A DNA stretch of 64,000 nt. It comes from Atopsyche davidsoni (Eukaryota; Arthropoda; Insecta; Trichoptera; Hydrobiosidae). The position numbers and the translations under genes are program-made. Of this stretch, positions 1-10,732 are shown in pieces (the stretch's first letter is position 1; the number at the start of each line of letters is the position of its first letter). The stretch covers positions 15,746,001-15,810,000 of the forward strand of contig JAILWY010000023.1 of assembly GCA_022113835.1 (NCBI GenBank). Reading direction: 5' to 3'. The notes under the pieces were generated by a model, which worked only from the letters and a program-made list of their open reading frames with translations, did not search any database and was not told the DNA's origin.

Positions 1-1330
1 AAAATAAATCATACCGGCAACGCAGCCTTACGGCATCTTCTACATATTCAATATTCCCGTCGCGTGGACCAAAAATCGTTATTTTTTTACTTTTAAGCAC
101 TCCCCTTGGCGGCCTCCCTATCTCCCGCGTCTCCTCCCCCTCGCTACCCCTGGGGGAGGAAGGAGAAGCAGGGGGAGCTCCCCGACACAAATTTGACATT
201 AGGAGTGCAAAAGTATGTAGGAAAAATACGAGAGTTTTCAAAATAACAGTAACTTCAAATTGGAAGAGCTCTGGCCGGCCGAGTCCCGAGTGTCTGCGGC
301 GGCCGCATTCATATAAAATATATCTCTTGTGTTGTGCACGTCCTTCTTTTGTATGAATTCCTTGCGTTATTTATTAATTATTAGGCCTGAGTGCATACAG
401 CGTGTTTTTCATTCAAGCACACACTATAGACTTTTGTACTATTCAAAATCTATCCACTAATAAAATGCGATAGTATGTTTTTGTTGTACTGCACATCGTA
501 AACAATACGAATTTCTGCTGGATCAACTGTCAATATTTTAAGCATTGACAAATAAAATGTAAGGTAATCGTTTATTATTTCAGAGCATTGTTGTATCAAA
601 GAAATAACGAAGGCTCATTGCAAAACATAAGGCGAACGAGCCGTGGAGGCGCTGTACGGAAAATGGAAAACATTCCAGATTCGACGAGATCGTAAAACAT
701 TAAGGAAGGAAAAGGAATCCGCTGTTCGGAGGAGGAGATATGGCAAGTCCCAGTGGCGAAATAATAAGTATCGATCTTCGGACCATTAGAGCCCTTAGCC
801 CGAGGGCAAGTTTCCCTTTTAAAAAAATGTTGATCCATATTCACCCGACCACCCCATATTTTAGGGTTACCATATGAGAAGTTTCCGATTGTGATATTTT
901 AACTACAATTTATTATTCAGTGATAATTCGTCTGTACCTTTAATCTTATTTAAAAGTTAACATATTATATCTACAACGCTGATTTTTTTTATTCACCTTT
1001 TGGAGTTTTGTAGAAGTTTTTAAGAGCTCTTTCCAAGTACTCTCAATAAACGTATTCTTTTCGTGTCACGTTTACCATACAGTGTATTTTTAAAACATCA
1101 TGAAAATGAGTAAATTTTATGATCAATGTTATATTGACTGATTTTTTTAGTACGAACACAAAAGTACTCTGTTTTGTTTTGTTTCAAGTGATTAAATATT
1201 AAAAAATGGTCTCAAAAATATGATTGGTTTACAAGATATTTGGCATGGTGAGATTGATAAATAATTTAAGAGCACAATATAAATTGAAAAACATTGAAAT
1301 CAGACGTTTTAAATAGGTTTTGGCCTTCCC
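1..1330. other. Noncoding AT-rich DNA with a GC-rich islet at 90-310
   Basis: No gene is recognised. A GC-rich islet spans about 90-310. It holds a C-rich/G-rich imperfect inverted repeat (130-165), an 8-bp GGCCGGCC at 273-280 and a GCGGCCGC at 299-306. An 82-codon open frame on the minus strand (596-844) has no recognisable domain and looks like chance. The remainder is AT-rich with no structure I could identify. Confidence 0.6.
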
Positions 1331-1339
1331 AGATATCAC

Positions 1340-1545
1340 ATGGTAACCCTGCTGGCGCCCAGCGGGTGGTTTTTTTCTCTGCTATCTTACTCGCTTGGCG
1401 GATTTTAATAGCCATCCGTGGGGGTTGTGGGGTTTTGGCGGGGATCGGGGGAGTTTCGGGGGGAATTTAAGGTGGAATTGAGGGGAAAATATGGGAGTTA
1501 GGGGAATGGGGGAGGTTTGGGGTGAAGATTGCCGCGGGCTGCAAA
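1340..1545 (+). other. G-rich islet with G-quadruplex-type runs
   Basis: From 1420 to 1463 there are five runs of at least four G (near 1420, 1429, 1440, 1447 and 1458) separated by loops of 3 to 7 bases. This matches the usual G-quadruplex pattern on the plus strand. More GGGG and GGGGG runs continue to about 1522. No coding potential is seen. Folding and function are inference. Confidence 0.6.
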
Positions 1546-2159
1546 AATGAGGGATGAAAGAAATATAACTTAAGACATGGATGTTTCATACACAGATGCG
1601 CGAGGGTGGCTCTTTCCCGGCTAGGGTTAGCGCGGAGTTTATTTCAAATTAAAATTCAGGCAAGTTCATTTTTTTAATATGAATTTGAGACAGTGATAGT
1701 TTCATGTGCGTTGCGCTGAAAGTTTGAGAAAAATGTAATAAAACAAATATGCTATGCGTTTAAAATAATAATTTACATTTTATATTAAAAAAAAAGGTAT
1801 TACCATTAAAGGTCTCAACCTTAGTCTGAATTCGGGAAGAAGTAACAAAAATACATGTGATATTTTGCTTATGTTCATATAAATGAGTAAGTGTTAATTT
1901 TCGTTTGATGGTTGAAAATATTTTTATAAGTAAATTCATTATTTTTAACACTTTGCCACCAAATTTACAAACAAGACAGTAAGAGCTCTTTCGCACTGTA
2001 TATGTGTCGTCATAATTCAAACTGTATATATTAAATCTTACTTAAAGATATTACAGTTTTTCTTTGCATTTAAAAAGAGCCTCTTGTCATTATTACTACA
2101 TTTTCGAATCTAATATACAATGATCAAGAATTTCTACCCTTAGTTTTTTTGTGAAATAT
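1546..2159. other. AT-rich noncoding stretch
   Basis: An 86-codon minus-strand open frame (1760-2020) is low in complexity and unrecognised. I see nothing else in this stretch. Confidence 0.5.
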
Positions 2160-2345
2160 ATCTTTGCGGGGTGACGTCAGGGAGGCTCGTGGGGGTGGCG
2201 GCAGGCGACAGCCGGGTGGTTGAAATCTTTTATCGCGAGATGAAATAGGCTCGTTAATTTGGACGTTTATACATCACGTGTCTCGCGGGGGGGAGGCTCT
2301 AACGCGGAGTTATGGCGGAGCCGACACGTGTGACGTCACAGAAAA
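2160..2345. promoter_or_regulatory. GC-rich islet with palindromic CRE and E-box motifs
   Basis: TGACGTCA occurs at 2172-2179 and again at 2331-2338. CACGTG occurs at 2275-2280 and 2325-2330, and the second E-box directly abuts the second CRE. TGACGTCA is the classical full CREB/ATF site and CACGTG the canonical bHLH site. Two copies of each within 170 bp of AT-rich DNA is more than chance would suggest. That the islet is an enhancer or promoter is inference; no transcript start is visible. Confidence 0.35.
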
Positions 2346-2452
2346 GGAGCACTGCTTTCAACTAAATTGATAATTTAAATATATCACTTGCGAAATTCAT
2401 GAAAGCTTCTTTAATTCGTTTAACTCAACATTCATAAAAACTACTTTTCTAC

Positions 2453-2993
2453 TAACAAAAAGAGTATCGGGTGAATGTGAATAGTGACCGTTATTGCGAT
2501 ATGCTGCAAAAATTTTTGGGCTCAGAGTTTCAGGAGTTTCAAGGTTTCAACTCAAAAACGTGGTTCCAACAAGTTGCTATACATCCAATCAATTAATTAA
2601 CGCATTATTCCTTAATAAGGTCATTTCACGCAGAGGTAACATCAACTTGCCTCCCAGAAGCCCCGACCTTAGCCCTCTTGACTATTTCGTATGGGGATAC
2701 CTTAAACGTAGGGTTTATGAAAATAATCCGATGAACCTAACGGAATTGGAATAAAACATCAAGTCAGAAATGGCAGCAATATCGAGGGCTATGTGTCAGC
2801 GTGTTATCAGCAATCTTCGTTCCAGATTAGAAGAGTGCCAGCATCGTAACAGTCACTGTTTGGATAATATCATCTTTTTGAAGTAACTCTCCATTTTGTA
2901 TTCTTATTATCAACAATTAAAAAAAAATACTTGAATACTAGTAGTTTTAGTTTTACTGAACTAACAAATACCCGATATTCTCTTTGGAGACTG
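2453..2993 (+). mobile_element. Internally deleted mariner-like element, copy 1 (DD41D type)
   Basis: The left end is decayed but still reads CAAAAAGAGTATCGGGT from 2456. The right end, reverse-complemented, reads CAGTCTCCAAAGAG...ATATCGGGT next to TA. Between them lies the C-terminal half of a mariner-family transposase in the plus orientation. The 5' half, which would encode the DNA-binding domains and the first catalytic Asp, is absent. The same arrangement recurs at 5460-6004, so the deletion predates their spread. This copy cannot encode active transposase and at best was mobilised in trans. Confidence 0.85.
2494..2886 (+). pseudogene. Mariner-like transposase remnant, C-terminal half
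   Basis: The frame contains SRRGNINLPPRSPDLSPLDY followed by FVWGYLK. This is the hallmark block around the third catalytic residue of Tc1/mariner DDD transposases, with the Asp in SPLD. An in-frame TAA at 2752-2754 interrupts it. The same frame then resumes with the usual C-terminal helix region (ISRAMCQRV, LRSRLEECQ) up to a TAA at 2884-2886. The segment that should hold the second catalytic Asp (QQDGA in family members) has lost bases and reads with Val at that position. Counting with the longer copies, the spacing between the last two catalytic residues would be about 41, the DD41D pattern. Non-functional. Confidence 0.85.
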
Positions 2994-4772
2994 TATATCA
3001 CCCTTATGATAAACACTCAAGTGAGTTGTTACTAATGACCAAAGGCTGACGAAAATACACGCAAAATATACACGAGGATATCATTTATAAATTACGCAAA
3101 TATAGTATATTAATGAATTGCATACTAATGATATTTTTTAAAAGTCATTAAATTCATCATTCATGTTCATTGTAACTGTCTGGAAGTTTAGAGAACCCGG
3201 CGACATGGCGTTTTACAATGTTTGAGTGTAATTTTAATTGAGGCTTTAATCGAGCTTGCTCTCTGATGAGAAAATCAAACTGTGGAAATAAAACCTCATC
3301 AAATTATGGTCTCAAAGCTTAGCGCAGAAGTGCATCATCATCTTTCTCCGCCATTTATTTCTGAAGATAATTGGACACTTCAGCATTACCGGAATGGAAT
3401 TCTCGGAGAATAAACCTAATTATGACTTTGTAAAAAGGTTTTGAAAATTTACGAAGCATTGTGATTTCTCATAAATTGTTTAAATGGCGGTTTTTTAAAT
3501 GTCCGTATTTTTTAATTTTAATTATGTTTATTTAATTTCTGAACATTACGGATTATGATACCATTCATCATCAGAAGTCTCGAAAAAGTTAAGATGTTAT
3601 AAAAACGAAACTACATCAAAATTTATACATTTATATTGCATAAAAAAAAATATTTGAATTAAATAATAAATTTTATATGCAATTGAGATATTTTCAGCAT
3701 GAATTTTTCCAGTCGAGTTAACGTGTAATTAAAAAATGTTTTTCGCAAATATTTATTACGAAATATCCGGTAGTGGTTATTCATTTTTAAATAATAAAAA
3801 GGTCCCTCAAATAGAGTGATAAATAATTTTAATAATATATATACGAGAATTATGTTTTTTAATATATTTCAATAAAATTTTTACTAGAAAGTAAAGCTTG
3901 CTTATTTTTAGTACGCAATGTTTGGTTCTTACTTTTACAACTCATTGTAAAATACATTTGCGTATATCCTTTATTTTAATTGATACTTTTAAAGACTGAT
4001 TCAATTGAAAAGCTCCCCCAAAGCTTATAAACTTGAAAAAAATCTCCGAAATAAAAGACGCTTTACAGAAAAGCTTTGATTGCCTGTTTTATTATTCCCC
4101 GCGAGTCCGAAAATCAGAGTTTTACGTAATTTGTGCTGATTTCGTTAATCCCGTTTCGGTCGCAGGGAATTTTTTAATTAAAACAAACAATTAAATCTCC
4201 GGGGCGGAAGGGAGGATTAACTGAGGAGATATTTTTATAGCGGGGGATGATTTTAACATTGGGGATGGTGTCTGTTTAATTACCCACCCCTAATGGTTTA
4301 CCTTTTGGCTTTTAAGAGATTTTTCAAGCTGTAAAAGATCTCGGAATTAAAACGCGGGACGGAATTCGGTAATAAGATATTTTTAATTTATTTTTTGTTG
4401 AACGAGATTATCTCGGTAATTGCTCGTAAAAATTGAATTAAAGGCGGAGTTAATTTTTAACATTTAAAAGTCTTGGAAAAATGATGTTTACATTTATGAT
4501 TGTACTTTTGATTATCTTGAAAAGCTACAGAGAAGTGATTATACATTTTTCTTAAGAGAATGTAATTTTGAAAGCTATGAAAAATCGTATTGTCAATTTA
4601 AAATGGATAATTAACGTTATAACAAAATACAGATGCTGTTAGAGACAATTTGATAATTATATTGTTTTATAAAATTAGTACCGGGAAATCATTATCGGCT
4701 AGCAATATTTATAAACTACAAGGCACAATGGGGCAATATCATTTTCTTTACTATATTGGTATATGGTACAAT
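2994..4772. other. AT-rich noncoding stretch
   Basis: No open frame of note. A modestly GC-richer patch lies at 4190-4280. Nothing repeated or structured was recognised. Confidence 0.5.
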
Positions 4773-5160
4773 ATATCAAAAGCGATTAAGGTATCCGCGA
4801 AATAATAGTTCTATTTATACGTACCTATATTCAAACAAATACGAATAGCCTATTAGATAGTAAATTACGAACATTCTATATGTTTGAGTACGTTGCTTTT
4901 AAACATGCTGTGTTCAACGTCTATATGCGCATTTGATATTTTCACAGTGATGCGACTAACGCATTTATATCAAAAGCGATTAAGGTATCCGCGAAATACT
5001 AGTTCTATCTATAAATTTATATATTCAAACAAATATAAATAGCCTATTTGATAGGATATTACGAACATTCTATATGTTTGAGTACGTTGCTTTTTAACAT
5101 GCTGTGTTCAACGTGTACATGCGCATTTGATGTTTTCATCGTGATGCGACTAGCGCGCTA
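4773..5160. repeat. 194-bp tandem duplication, two units
   Basis: ATATCAAAAGCGATTAAGG starts at 4773 and recurs at 4967, giving a 194-bp period. The units are roughly 90% identical over their whole length, sharing for example ACGAACATTCTATATG, GAGTACGTTGCTTTT and CATGCTGTGTTCAACGT. A decayed start of a third unit may follow 5160. There is no coding potential. It could be a satellite founder or a local duplication of a noncoding functional unit. Confidence 0.9.
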
Positions 5161-5459
5161 AACGTACGTTTATATTTTCATCAGGGTTACTCCATTAAAC
5201 AATTAGCACTTGACTCACATGCAAAACATTACCCACTTCGTAATGAGATAATTAGGGCCTGCAGGAAGGCGGGGGCCGTGGGCGGGGGAAGTGACGCCAC
5301 GAGCCCGGGCGGGAATTAAAACCGCCGTCGCCGCACTGGGAAGTGTTATAATTGGGCTGATGATGGTCTAGCATGCCAGAGAACCAGGGCTGGCTGGAGA
5401 TGGATCACACCCATCAAATAACCGCAACGCTACCTTTATACCTATCAATGCAATCAATA
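5161..5459. other. Short intergenic segment with GC-rich islet 5245-5335
   Basis: The islet includes runs such as GGCGGGGG and CCCGGGCGGG. No gene is recognised. A CTGATGA heptamer at about 5358 has no partnered GAAAC and is not taken as a ribozyme. Confidence 0.4.
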
Positions 5460-6004
5460 CAGGGTGTCCAAAAAGAGTATCGGGTGAATGTGAATAGTGA
5501 CCGTTATTGCGATATGCTGCAAAAAATTTTGGGCTCAGAGTTTCAGGAGTTTCAAGGTTTCAACTCAAGAACATGGTTCCAACAAGTTGCTATACATCCA
5601 ATCAATTAATTAACGCATTATTCCTTAATAAGGTCATTTCACGTAGAGGTAACATCAACTTGCCTCCCAAAAGCCCCGACCTTAACCTTCTTGACTATTT
5701 CGTATGGGGATACCTTAAAAGTAGGGTTTATAAGAATAATCCGATGAACCTAACGAAATTGAAATAAAACATCAGGTCAGAAATGGCATCAACATCGAGG
5801 GTTATGTGTCAGCGTGTTATCAGCAATCTTCGTTCCAGATTAGAATAGTTCCAGCATTGTAACAGTCACTGTTTGGATAATATCATCTTTTTGAAGTAAC
5901 TTTCCATTTTGTATTCTTATTATCAACAATAAAAAAATACGTGATTACTAGTAGTTTTTGTTTTACTGAATTAACAAATACCTGATAATCTTTTTGGACA
6001 CCTT
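5460..6004 (+). mobile_element. Internally deleted mariner-like element, copy 2 (best ends)
   Basis: The left terminus is CAGGGTGTCCAAAAAGAG at 5460. The right terminus, reverse-complemented, is AAGGTGTCCAAAAAGATTAT. Both are bounded by TA (5458-5459 and 6005-6006), the target duplication typical of Tc1/mariner. The interior is a transposase C-terminal remnant (frame 5507-5899) with in-frame stops at 5765-5767 and further on. It contains PPKSPDLNLLDYFVWGYLK and is very similar to copy 1. At 545 bp it is under half the usual 1.3-kb mariner. The N-terminal half is missing exactly as in copy 1. Confidence 0.92.
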
Positions 6005-6017
6005 TACAATTGATTGA

Positions 6018-6076
6018 AGCCCTCTGCATACGATGCGACACAACTGACAACCGAATAGTATCTAGCCAATAGCGTT
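6018..6076 (+). mobile_element. Half-copy of GC-armed MITE family
   Basis: GATGCGACACAACTGACAACCG, here described in parts, matches the ~58-bp terminal arm of the element at 43991-44168, ending in the shared AGCCAATAGCGT block. Only one arm is present. It begins about 14 bp after the right end of mariner-like copy 2, so the two elements lie side by side. Confidence 0.7.
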
Positions 6077-6538
6077 CTCTTACTAAGGCTAAACCATACA
6101 AATTAAGCAAGCTACACATCAATTCTTCAGAAGCCTGGCAACTGCTTTCATTGCACTGAAGAAAATTAAATGCATCGTTTCTTGGTGATCAAGGCACTAA
6201 CGTCTTTGATTTGTATATTTCCTTCGTAAATTTTCAGTAAAGGTTATTATTGAAGCTGTATTGCTTTGGTTTTTTTTATAGTGTCGCTAAAATATAAAAT
6301 CAGTTCATACATAATCGTCAATAAAACTTTTTATGATTGAATATTTTTCAAACTATGACATTAATAAGCTTCACCTTAGCAGTAAAGCTATGTGAGTTAT
6401 TTGTTGATGTTTTGTAAATATTTTATATGAAATATATATCTTTGAATGTAAAATATAATATCTAGGATAGGTAGAAACATAATAAGAAAAAAGTAAATTA
6501 ATAACTTCGGTTTTGGGAGCCGTTGTTGTTTTTTGAAT
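6077..6538. other. AT-rich noncoding stretch
   Basis: Small minus-strand open frames here are unrecognised. Nothing else is seen. Confidence 0.4.
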
Positions 6539-6642
6539 TCTGAGGTGCTTGAGGTTTTTAGAAAACTCTATAGATGTTCCCACCATGGAAACAACAACGT
6601 CGAAGGACTGAAAACTTCAAGCAGCTCAACACCAAGAGACCA
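6539..6642 (+). repeat. Palindromic repeat with tail shared at 58.8 kb and 62.0 kb
   Basis: The left arm GCTTGAGGTTTTTAG (about 6547-6561) is the inverse of the right arm CTGAAAACTTCAAGC (about 6608-6622). The right side, CTGAAAACTTCAAGCAGC then TCAACACC, matches the reverse complement of sequences at 58803-58840 and 62043-62070. It carries a decayed GAAAC...ACGTCGAAGG segment (6589-6605). It is interpreted as a member of the dispersed GAAACGTC-containing repeat group. Confidence 0.6.
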
Positions 6643-6980
6643 TACGATCTAAAAGGTAATTAATATTTAAAAAATCATCACAAGTAATCCGCAAAGTCAG
6701 TCGCTATAATATCGTCTTCCTAGAAACACTGGTAGCCCTGGGAAGTCTCTGTGGCAGGAATTAAGACTTATTATCTACTTGGGAATTTTTGTCGTGGAAT
6801 TGTGTAACGAAGTCGCGGATTCCGCTAATAGATCCTGAGGTCACCGCCACGCACGCGGCGCACTCGTGATGTGTTCATTGCAACACCTTCTAATGTTAAT
6901 ATTAAGTGCAAACGCACCTAGTTCGCTTCGGTAATGAGCTGCAGACAGCGCTAGTAGCCAGTGTACGCACATGGACGAGG
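6643..6980. other. Noncoding segment with small GC-rich patch
   Basis: A CpG-rich patch lies at 6810-6870. No gene or repeat was recognised. Confidence 0.4.
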
Positions 6981-7421
6981 AAAACAAAATTATCCAAATG
7001 GTGACCGTTACGCTGCTGGCACTCTTCTAATCTGGAACGAAGTTTGCTGATAACACGCTGACACATAGCCCTCGATATTGCTGCCATTTCTGACCTGATG
7101 TTTTATTTCAATTCCGTTAGGTTCATCGGATTATATTCTAATAAACGCTACTTTTAAGGTATCCCCATACGAAATAGTCAAGCGGGCTAAGGTCGAGGCT
7201 TCTGGGAGGCCAGTTCATGTTACCTCTACGTGAAATGACCTTATTAAGGAATAGTGCGTTAACAGCTTCAATTGATTGATTGGATGTATGTCAACTTGTT
7301 GGAACCATGTTCTTGAGTTGAAACCTTGAAACTCCTGCAACTCTGAGCCCAAATATTTTTGCAGCATATCGCAATAACGGTCACTATTCACATTCCCCCC
7401 ACATATTCTTTTTGGACTACA
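6981..7421 (-). mobile_element. Internally deleted mariner-like element, copy 3, 3'-truncated
   Basis: On the minus strand it starts with a decayed terminus (TAGTCCAAAAAGAATATGT, near 7421). It continues with the same shortened transposase region as copies 1 and 2, then breaks off near 6984, shortly after the last transposase codons. It preserves bases lost in copies 1 and 2, such as CAATCAATTGAAGCTGTTAAC, which encode NQSIEAVN. That shows what the intact region looked like. It carries several frame-breaking changes, including an in-frame stop after SSVY (TTATTAGAATAT...), and is inactive. Confidence 0.85.
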
Positions 7422-7625
7422 CGTATATATATTGATTGCTGAGTAAGTCGCAGATTCATGATCACGTGAATCGGGTATAAGGTCATCCACGTGGCCGGAC
7501 CTCCCCGCTCATCACGTCGACTGCGTTAAAAGGGATACGCCGGTTCTGGGACAATTAGCGCCGCTCAGATCAGGCTCCGTGACGTCATCACTCAGAGTGG
7601 AATCGTCCGATTGCGATCTGATTTT
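7422..7625. promoter_or_regulatory. GC-rich islet with two E-boxes and a CRE
   Basis: CACGTG occurs at 7463-7468 and 7488-7493, and TGACGTCA at 7580-7587. This repeats the motif combination of the 2160-2345 islet without sharing its sequence. A regulatory role is inference. Confidence 0.3.
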
Positions 7626-8500
7626 CAATTGAAATGAACTCATTGCTCAGCCGCACATATTCAACACGCGATATGCGCCGGAAATTAAAAAAACGGAACA
7701 GACACTTGCAAATCAATCCAAGTGCGAATTTTAAAAATTAACAGTTAAAGAAAATCACAATTTTGGTATTATTATGCAAGTATTATTTCAGATTTCAAGT
7801 TAATAATGTCACTTCAATATTTTGCCAAAAACGTGGGAATTCAGTGCTGATAAAAAAAACTGATAGTATCAATATGATAAGCGTGATTTCATAAACTCAA
7901 GGATTTGAGCGTGTTTATTGTTTGTTTTTGTTTCTCCAAGGTCATATGCAATTTATTGACCCATATAACTGAATATTAATATATATCTGGTTCAGAATAT
8001 ATAAAAAAATTTAGAAAAGCATTTATTCAAAATAATTTAGAAACAGTCGTATTTGTAAAATACCAATATAATTATAATAAAACGAACTAATTCAAATCTG
8101 CACCTGAAATAGTCAGTAAATTTGTTTGGATCGTTTTATATATAAAATAACTAAAATAAGATATGTACGCAAAAAAAGTAAAGTGGTGTTTATAATATTA
8201 CTGGGATATAAGACACCGATGTGTCTTATTTATGTACTTTTGAAATACAAGAAAACAGAAGGAGCTAAGAAAGAAGTTGAATGGCTTAAATATATAAAAC
8301 TTCTGCGGTCTAACGTAGCAAAAGGTTGCGATAAACAGGAAATAATACATATGCTAAAAAAAAGTAGAGAAAAGAAAGAGAGACAGAAAGAGAGTGAGAC
8401 AATAAAGGCCGACGATGCTGATAACCGACTCATAAAAAAACGTAGTTGTTCAGCACTTCAACTCTGTCAAATAGTAGGAAGTTCGCTATTCTCACTCTCT
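7626..8500. other. AT-rich noncoding stretch with purine-rich tract
   Basis: A GA-rich low-complexity tract lies at 8355-8405. It underlies part of a 137-codon plus-strand open frame (8126-8539) that has no recognisable domain and is not called as a gene. Confidence 0.4.
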
Positions 8501-8720
8501 ACCGGGTGGGGTGCATTCGTATTGGTGTCACGACTTTAAAGTGTTATAACGCCATTAGGGCGGGTGATCTGATTGCGAATGACGTCACTGGCCACCCCTC
8601 TCTCCCCCCCCCCCCCTTCTCTCCCCCCACCACCTCCCCTGGCCACCCGATACAAGGGGTCACTTCCGGCAGCCCCGGGAGCCACTCAACTGCGGGCCGG
8701 GGCTGTGACTTTGATGCCAA
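8501..8720. promoter_or_regulatory. GC-rich islet with CRE and C-rich tract
   Basis: TGACGTCA at 8580-8587 is followed by a pyrimidine tract with a 14-C run (8604-8617). A GC-rich tail extends to about 8705. No gene is supported. The minus strand has G-quadruplex potential. Confidence 0.3.
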
Positions 8721-10654
8721 CCACTTTAAATTTGAAATCAACCGTAGCGACTTTCAAACTAAGTATTTCATATACATGTATAATTTACTATGTTTATTTC
8801 CTCTAAAATATTTGGGGCGTATATATTTCATATAAAATATTTTTATTATTTTATTCACAATACTTACATATCGCACCATAATTAAACATAATACTTTATG
8901 TAAAGTAGTCTGTTCTTCTTACTAAAATAAAATTTTCGTGCAATCAAAATATTCTTGAACAATTTTTTTAACGGTTATCATTTAATTTAAGCCTAATATT
9001 ATTATTTGATATCAGGTATAAAGGCTTAATATATTTTCACTGTTGAAAAAACTCAACAAATAAGTGACTAAGAGAGTAGGCAGTCAGTAGACAGTTATTT
9101 TACTTTTTATATTTCATTGTAAGGCTAAAATGTTATTGGAATAAATTCTCAGTAGTAAAAAACGATGTAATCTGTAAAAACTTTTATTTTTTATTATTAT
9201 ATAAGTTATTTTAAAAAATAATCTGGAGTATTTTCAGTGTCGCTGGCACACAAAATCATGGCATGGTTAATTTTCTCCACACGTCTTGCCTTCACACTAG
9301 TGAAATGGGTTCAATCCTGAAGGGAAAAACTTTACCTTCATTTATAAGGCAATTTGCAGGAAATATTTCATGTTATTTTTTCCTAAAAGCTTGTATTTGC
9401 TATACTAATTGCACATTCAATATGTACGCAGTGATAATCTTAAGAATCACTTTAGACATTTATATCTAAAATATTATATAGTGCAATCGTCTGCCTTTAT
9501 ACTAACAATTTATTATATATGTATATTTGAATAGATCTTCTTTAAACATAAGTATGATATATACCTAAAACAAACGTCTAAAGTCTTTTTAATTATTAAA
9601 CATTGCATCAGAAACGGTTACAAAAATTTTCAGTTATGATATTGTACACATATATACGAGATGTGTTTTAATATATTTTGATATGTGTGAGAAACACATC
9701 ATGCTAATTATCAAGTGTAATAACTATATAAAATGAGCGTCTAAAACCTTCTTAACTCTAAAACATCGTACGAGGAGAAACAAGAAAAATTCCCCAGTAA
9801 TGCTCTTAACGACAGCGCAAATTGAGTCACGACTCGGGCCGCGCTGAAAATGAGTTCCGAAATGTTGGAAAATAAACGCGGGAAATAAAAGTATTTTGTA
9901 GGGGCGGGGGTGGAGGGACGAGGGGCGGTCTAAGGACGATGGATGGACGCTCATTTATTTTAATAAAACGGGGGAAGGTTTTTTCTATTTGCCGAATGGA
10001 TTAAGGCTTTCGCACCAACCCTCTTAAGGACCTCGTTTAATGGGATTACAGGGATGGAAATTAGGGAATTTATGATCGTTTTAATTTTTGTGGAAAATGG
10101 GCAGCGCGCAAATTATGAATAACACCATGATTCATGATATATAAAGTGCTTAATTTGCTTAATCCACAAAAAAATGTTAATGTCTTAGACTACGGTTAAA
10201 GTGAATTCCAGAAATTTTTATGTACAAATTTTGTTCGCTCCTATTATTTGAAACTTTGTATAAATTCGTGATGTTGTATTTCAGTTCCATAGTTATGATC
10301 ATTCTATAGTTTTAATTAATAAAGCAATAAAGGCGAAACGTCCGGAGCAGAAAAGTCCAAAACGACTTACTTCAACACAGCGACTGTGCAAAAATAGATA
10401 TTTATTATTTCCATAATGTAAAACTCTTATAATTATAAATTTGCGATGTTTTGATAATTAAAAAATGTTTTGCTTTGATAAATGATTACTCACTCCTATT
10501 TCATCAATGTTAATGACCACGGTGTCTCGGGTGGTGGTAATTATCTCTCCCACCCCCTATTGTGTACTTTTCTTTCTTTTCTTTAAAACAACTTAGATAA
10601 TAAGACTACAAGAATCTCAAACAGGTGCGAGTCGAAAAACATCAGTTTGGGATT
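8721..10654. other. AT-rich noncoding stretch
   Basis: Contains a GC-rich patch at 9820-9950 and small unrecognised open frames. Nothing else could be identified. Confidence 0.4.
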
Positions 10655-10732
10655 AATTTGCAAGTACTAGAATCAAACCAAAACCTGTATATCAAGAGTC
10701 AATGGTCCTACCACCATCAAGCCAACCGATGT
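10655..10732 (-). repeat. Candidate tRNA-derived SINE head
   Basis: On the minus strand the sequence GGTTGGCTTGATGGTGG (from about 10727) has an A-box-like TGGCTTGATGG. About 45 bases further on is GGTTTGATTCT (10680-10670), a good B-box match to the Pol III consensus GGTTCGANTCC. The spacing fits a tRNA-like promoter. The arms pair poorly, so it is not a functional tRNA. A tRNA-headed SINE or decayed tRNA pseudogene fits best. No second copy was noticed in this window. Confidence 0.4.

Noticed and set aside
3255..3290. CTGATGAGAAAATCAAAC as a hammerhead candidate
   Set aside because: Stem II would be two pairs, GAAA is not in place and no UH site or stem I was found.
5355..5400. CTGATGATGGTC followed by AGAGAACC as a hammerhead candidate
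   Set aside because: No GAAA segment after stem II and no stem I pairing.
8126..8539. 137-codon plus-strand open frame with a Lys/Glu-rich stretch
   Set aside because: The Lys/Glu-rich part comes from a GA-rich DNA tract, and the rest is unrecognised and AT-biased.
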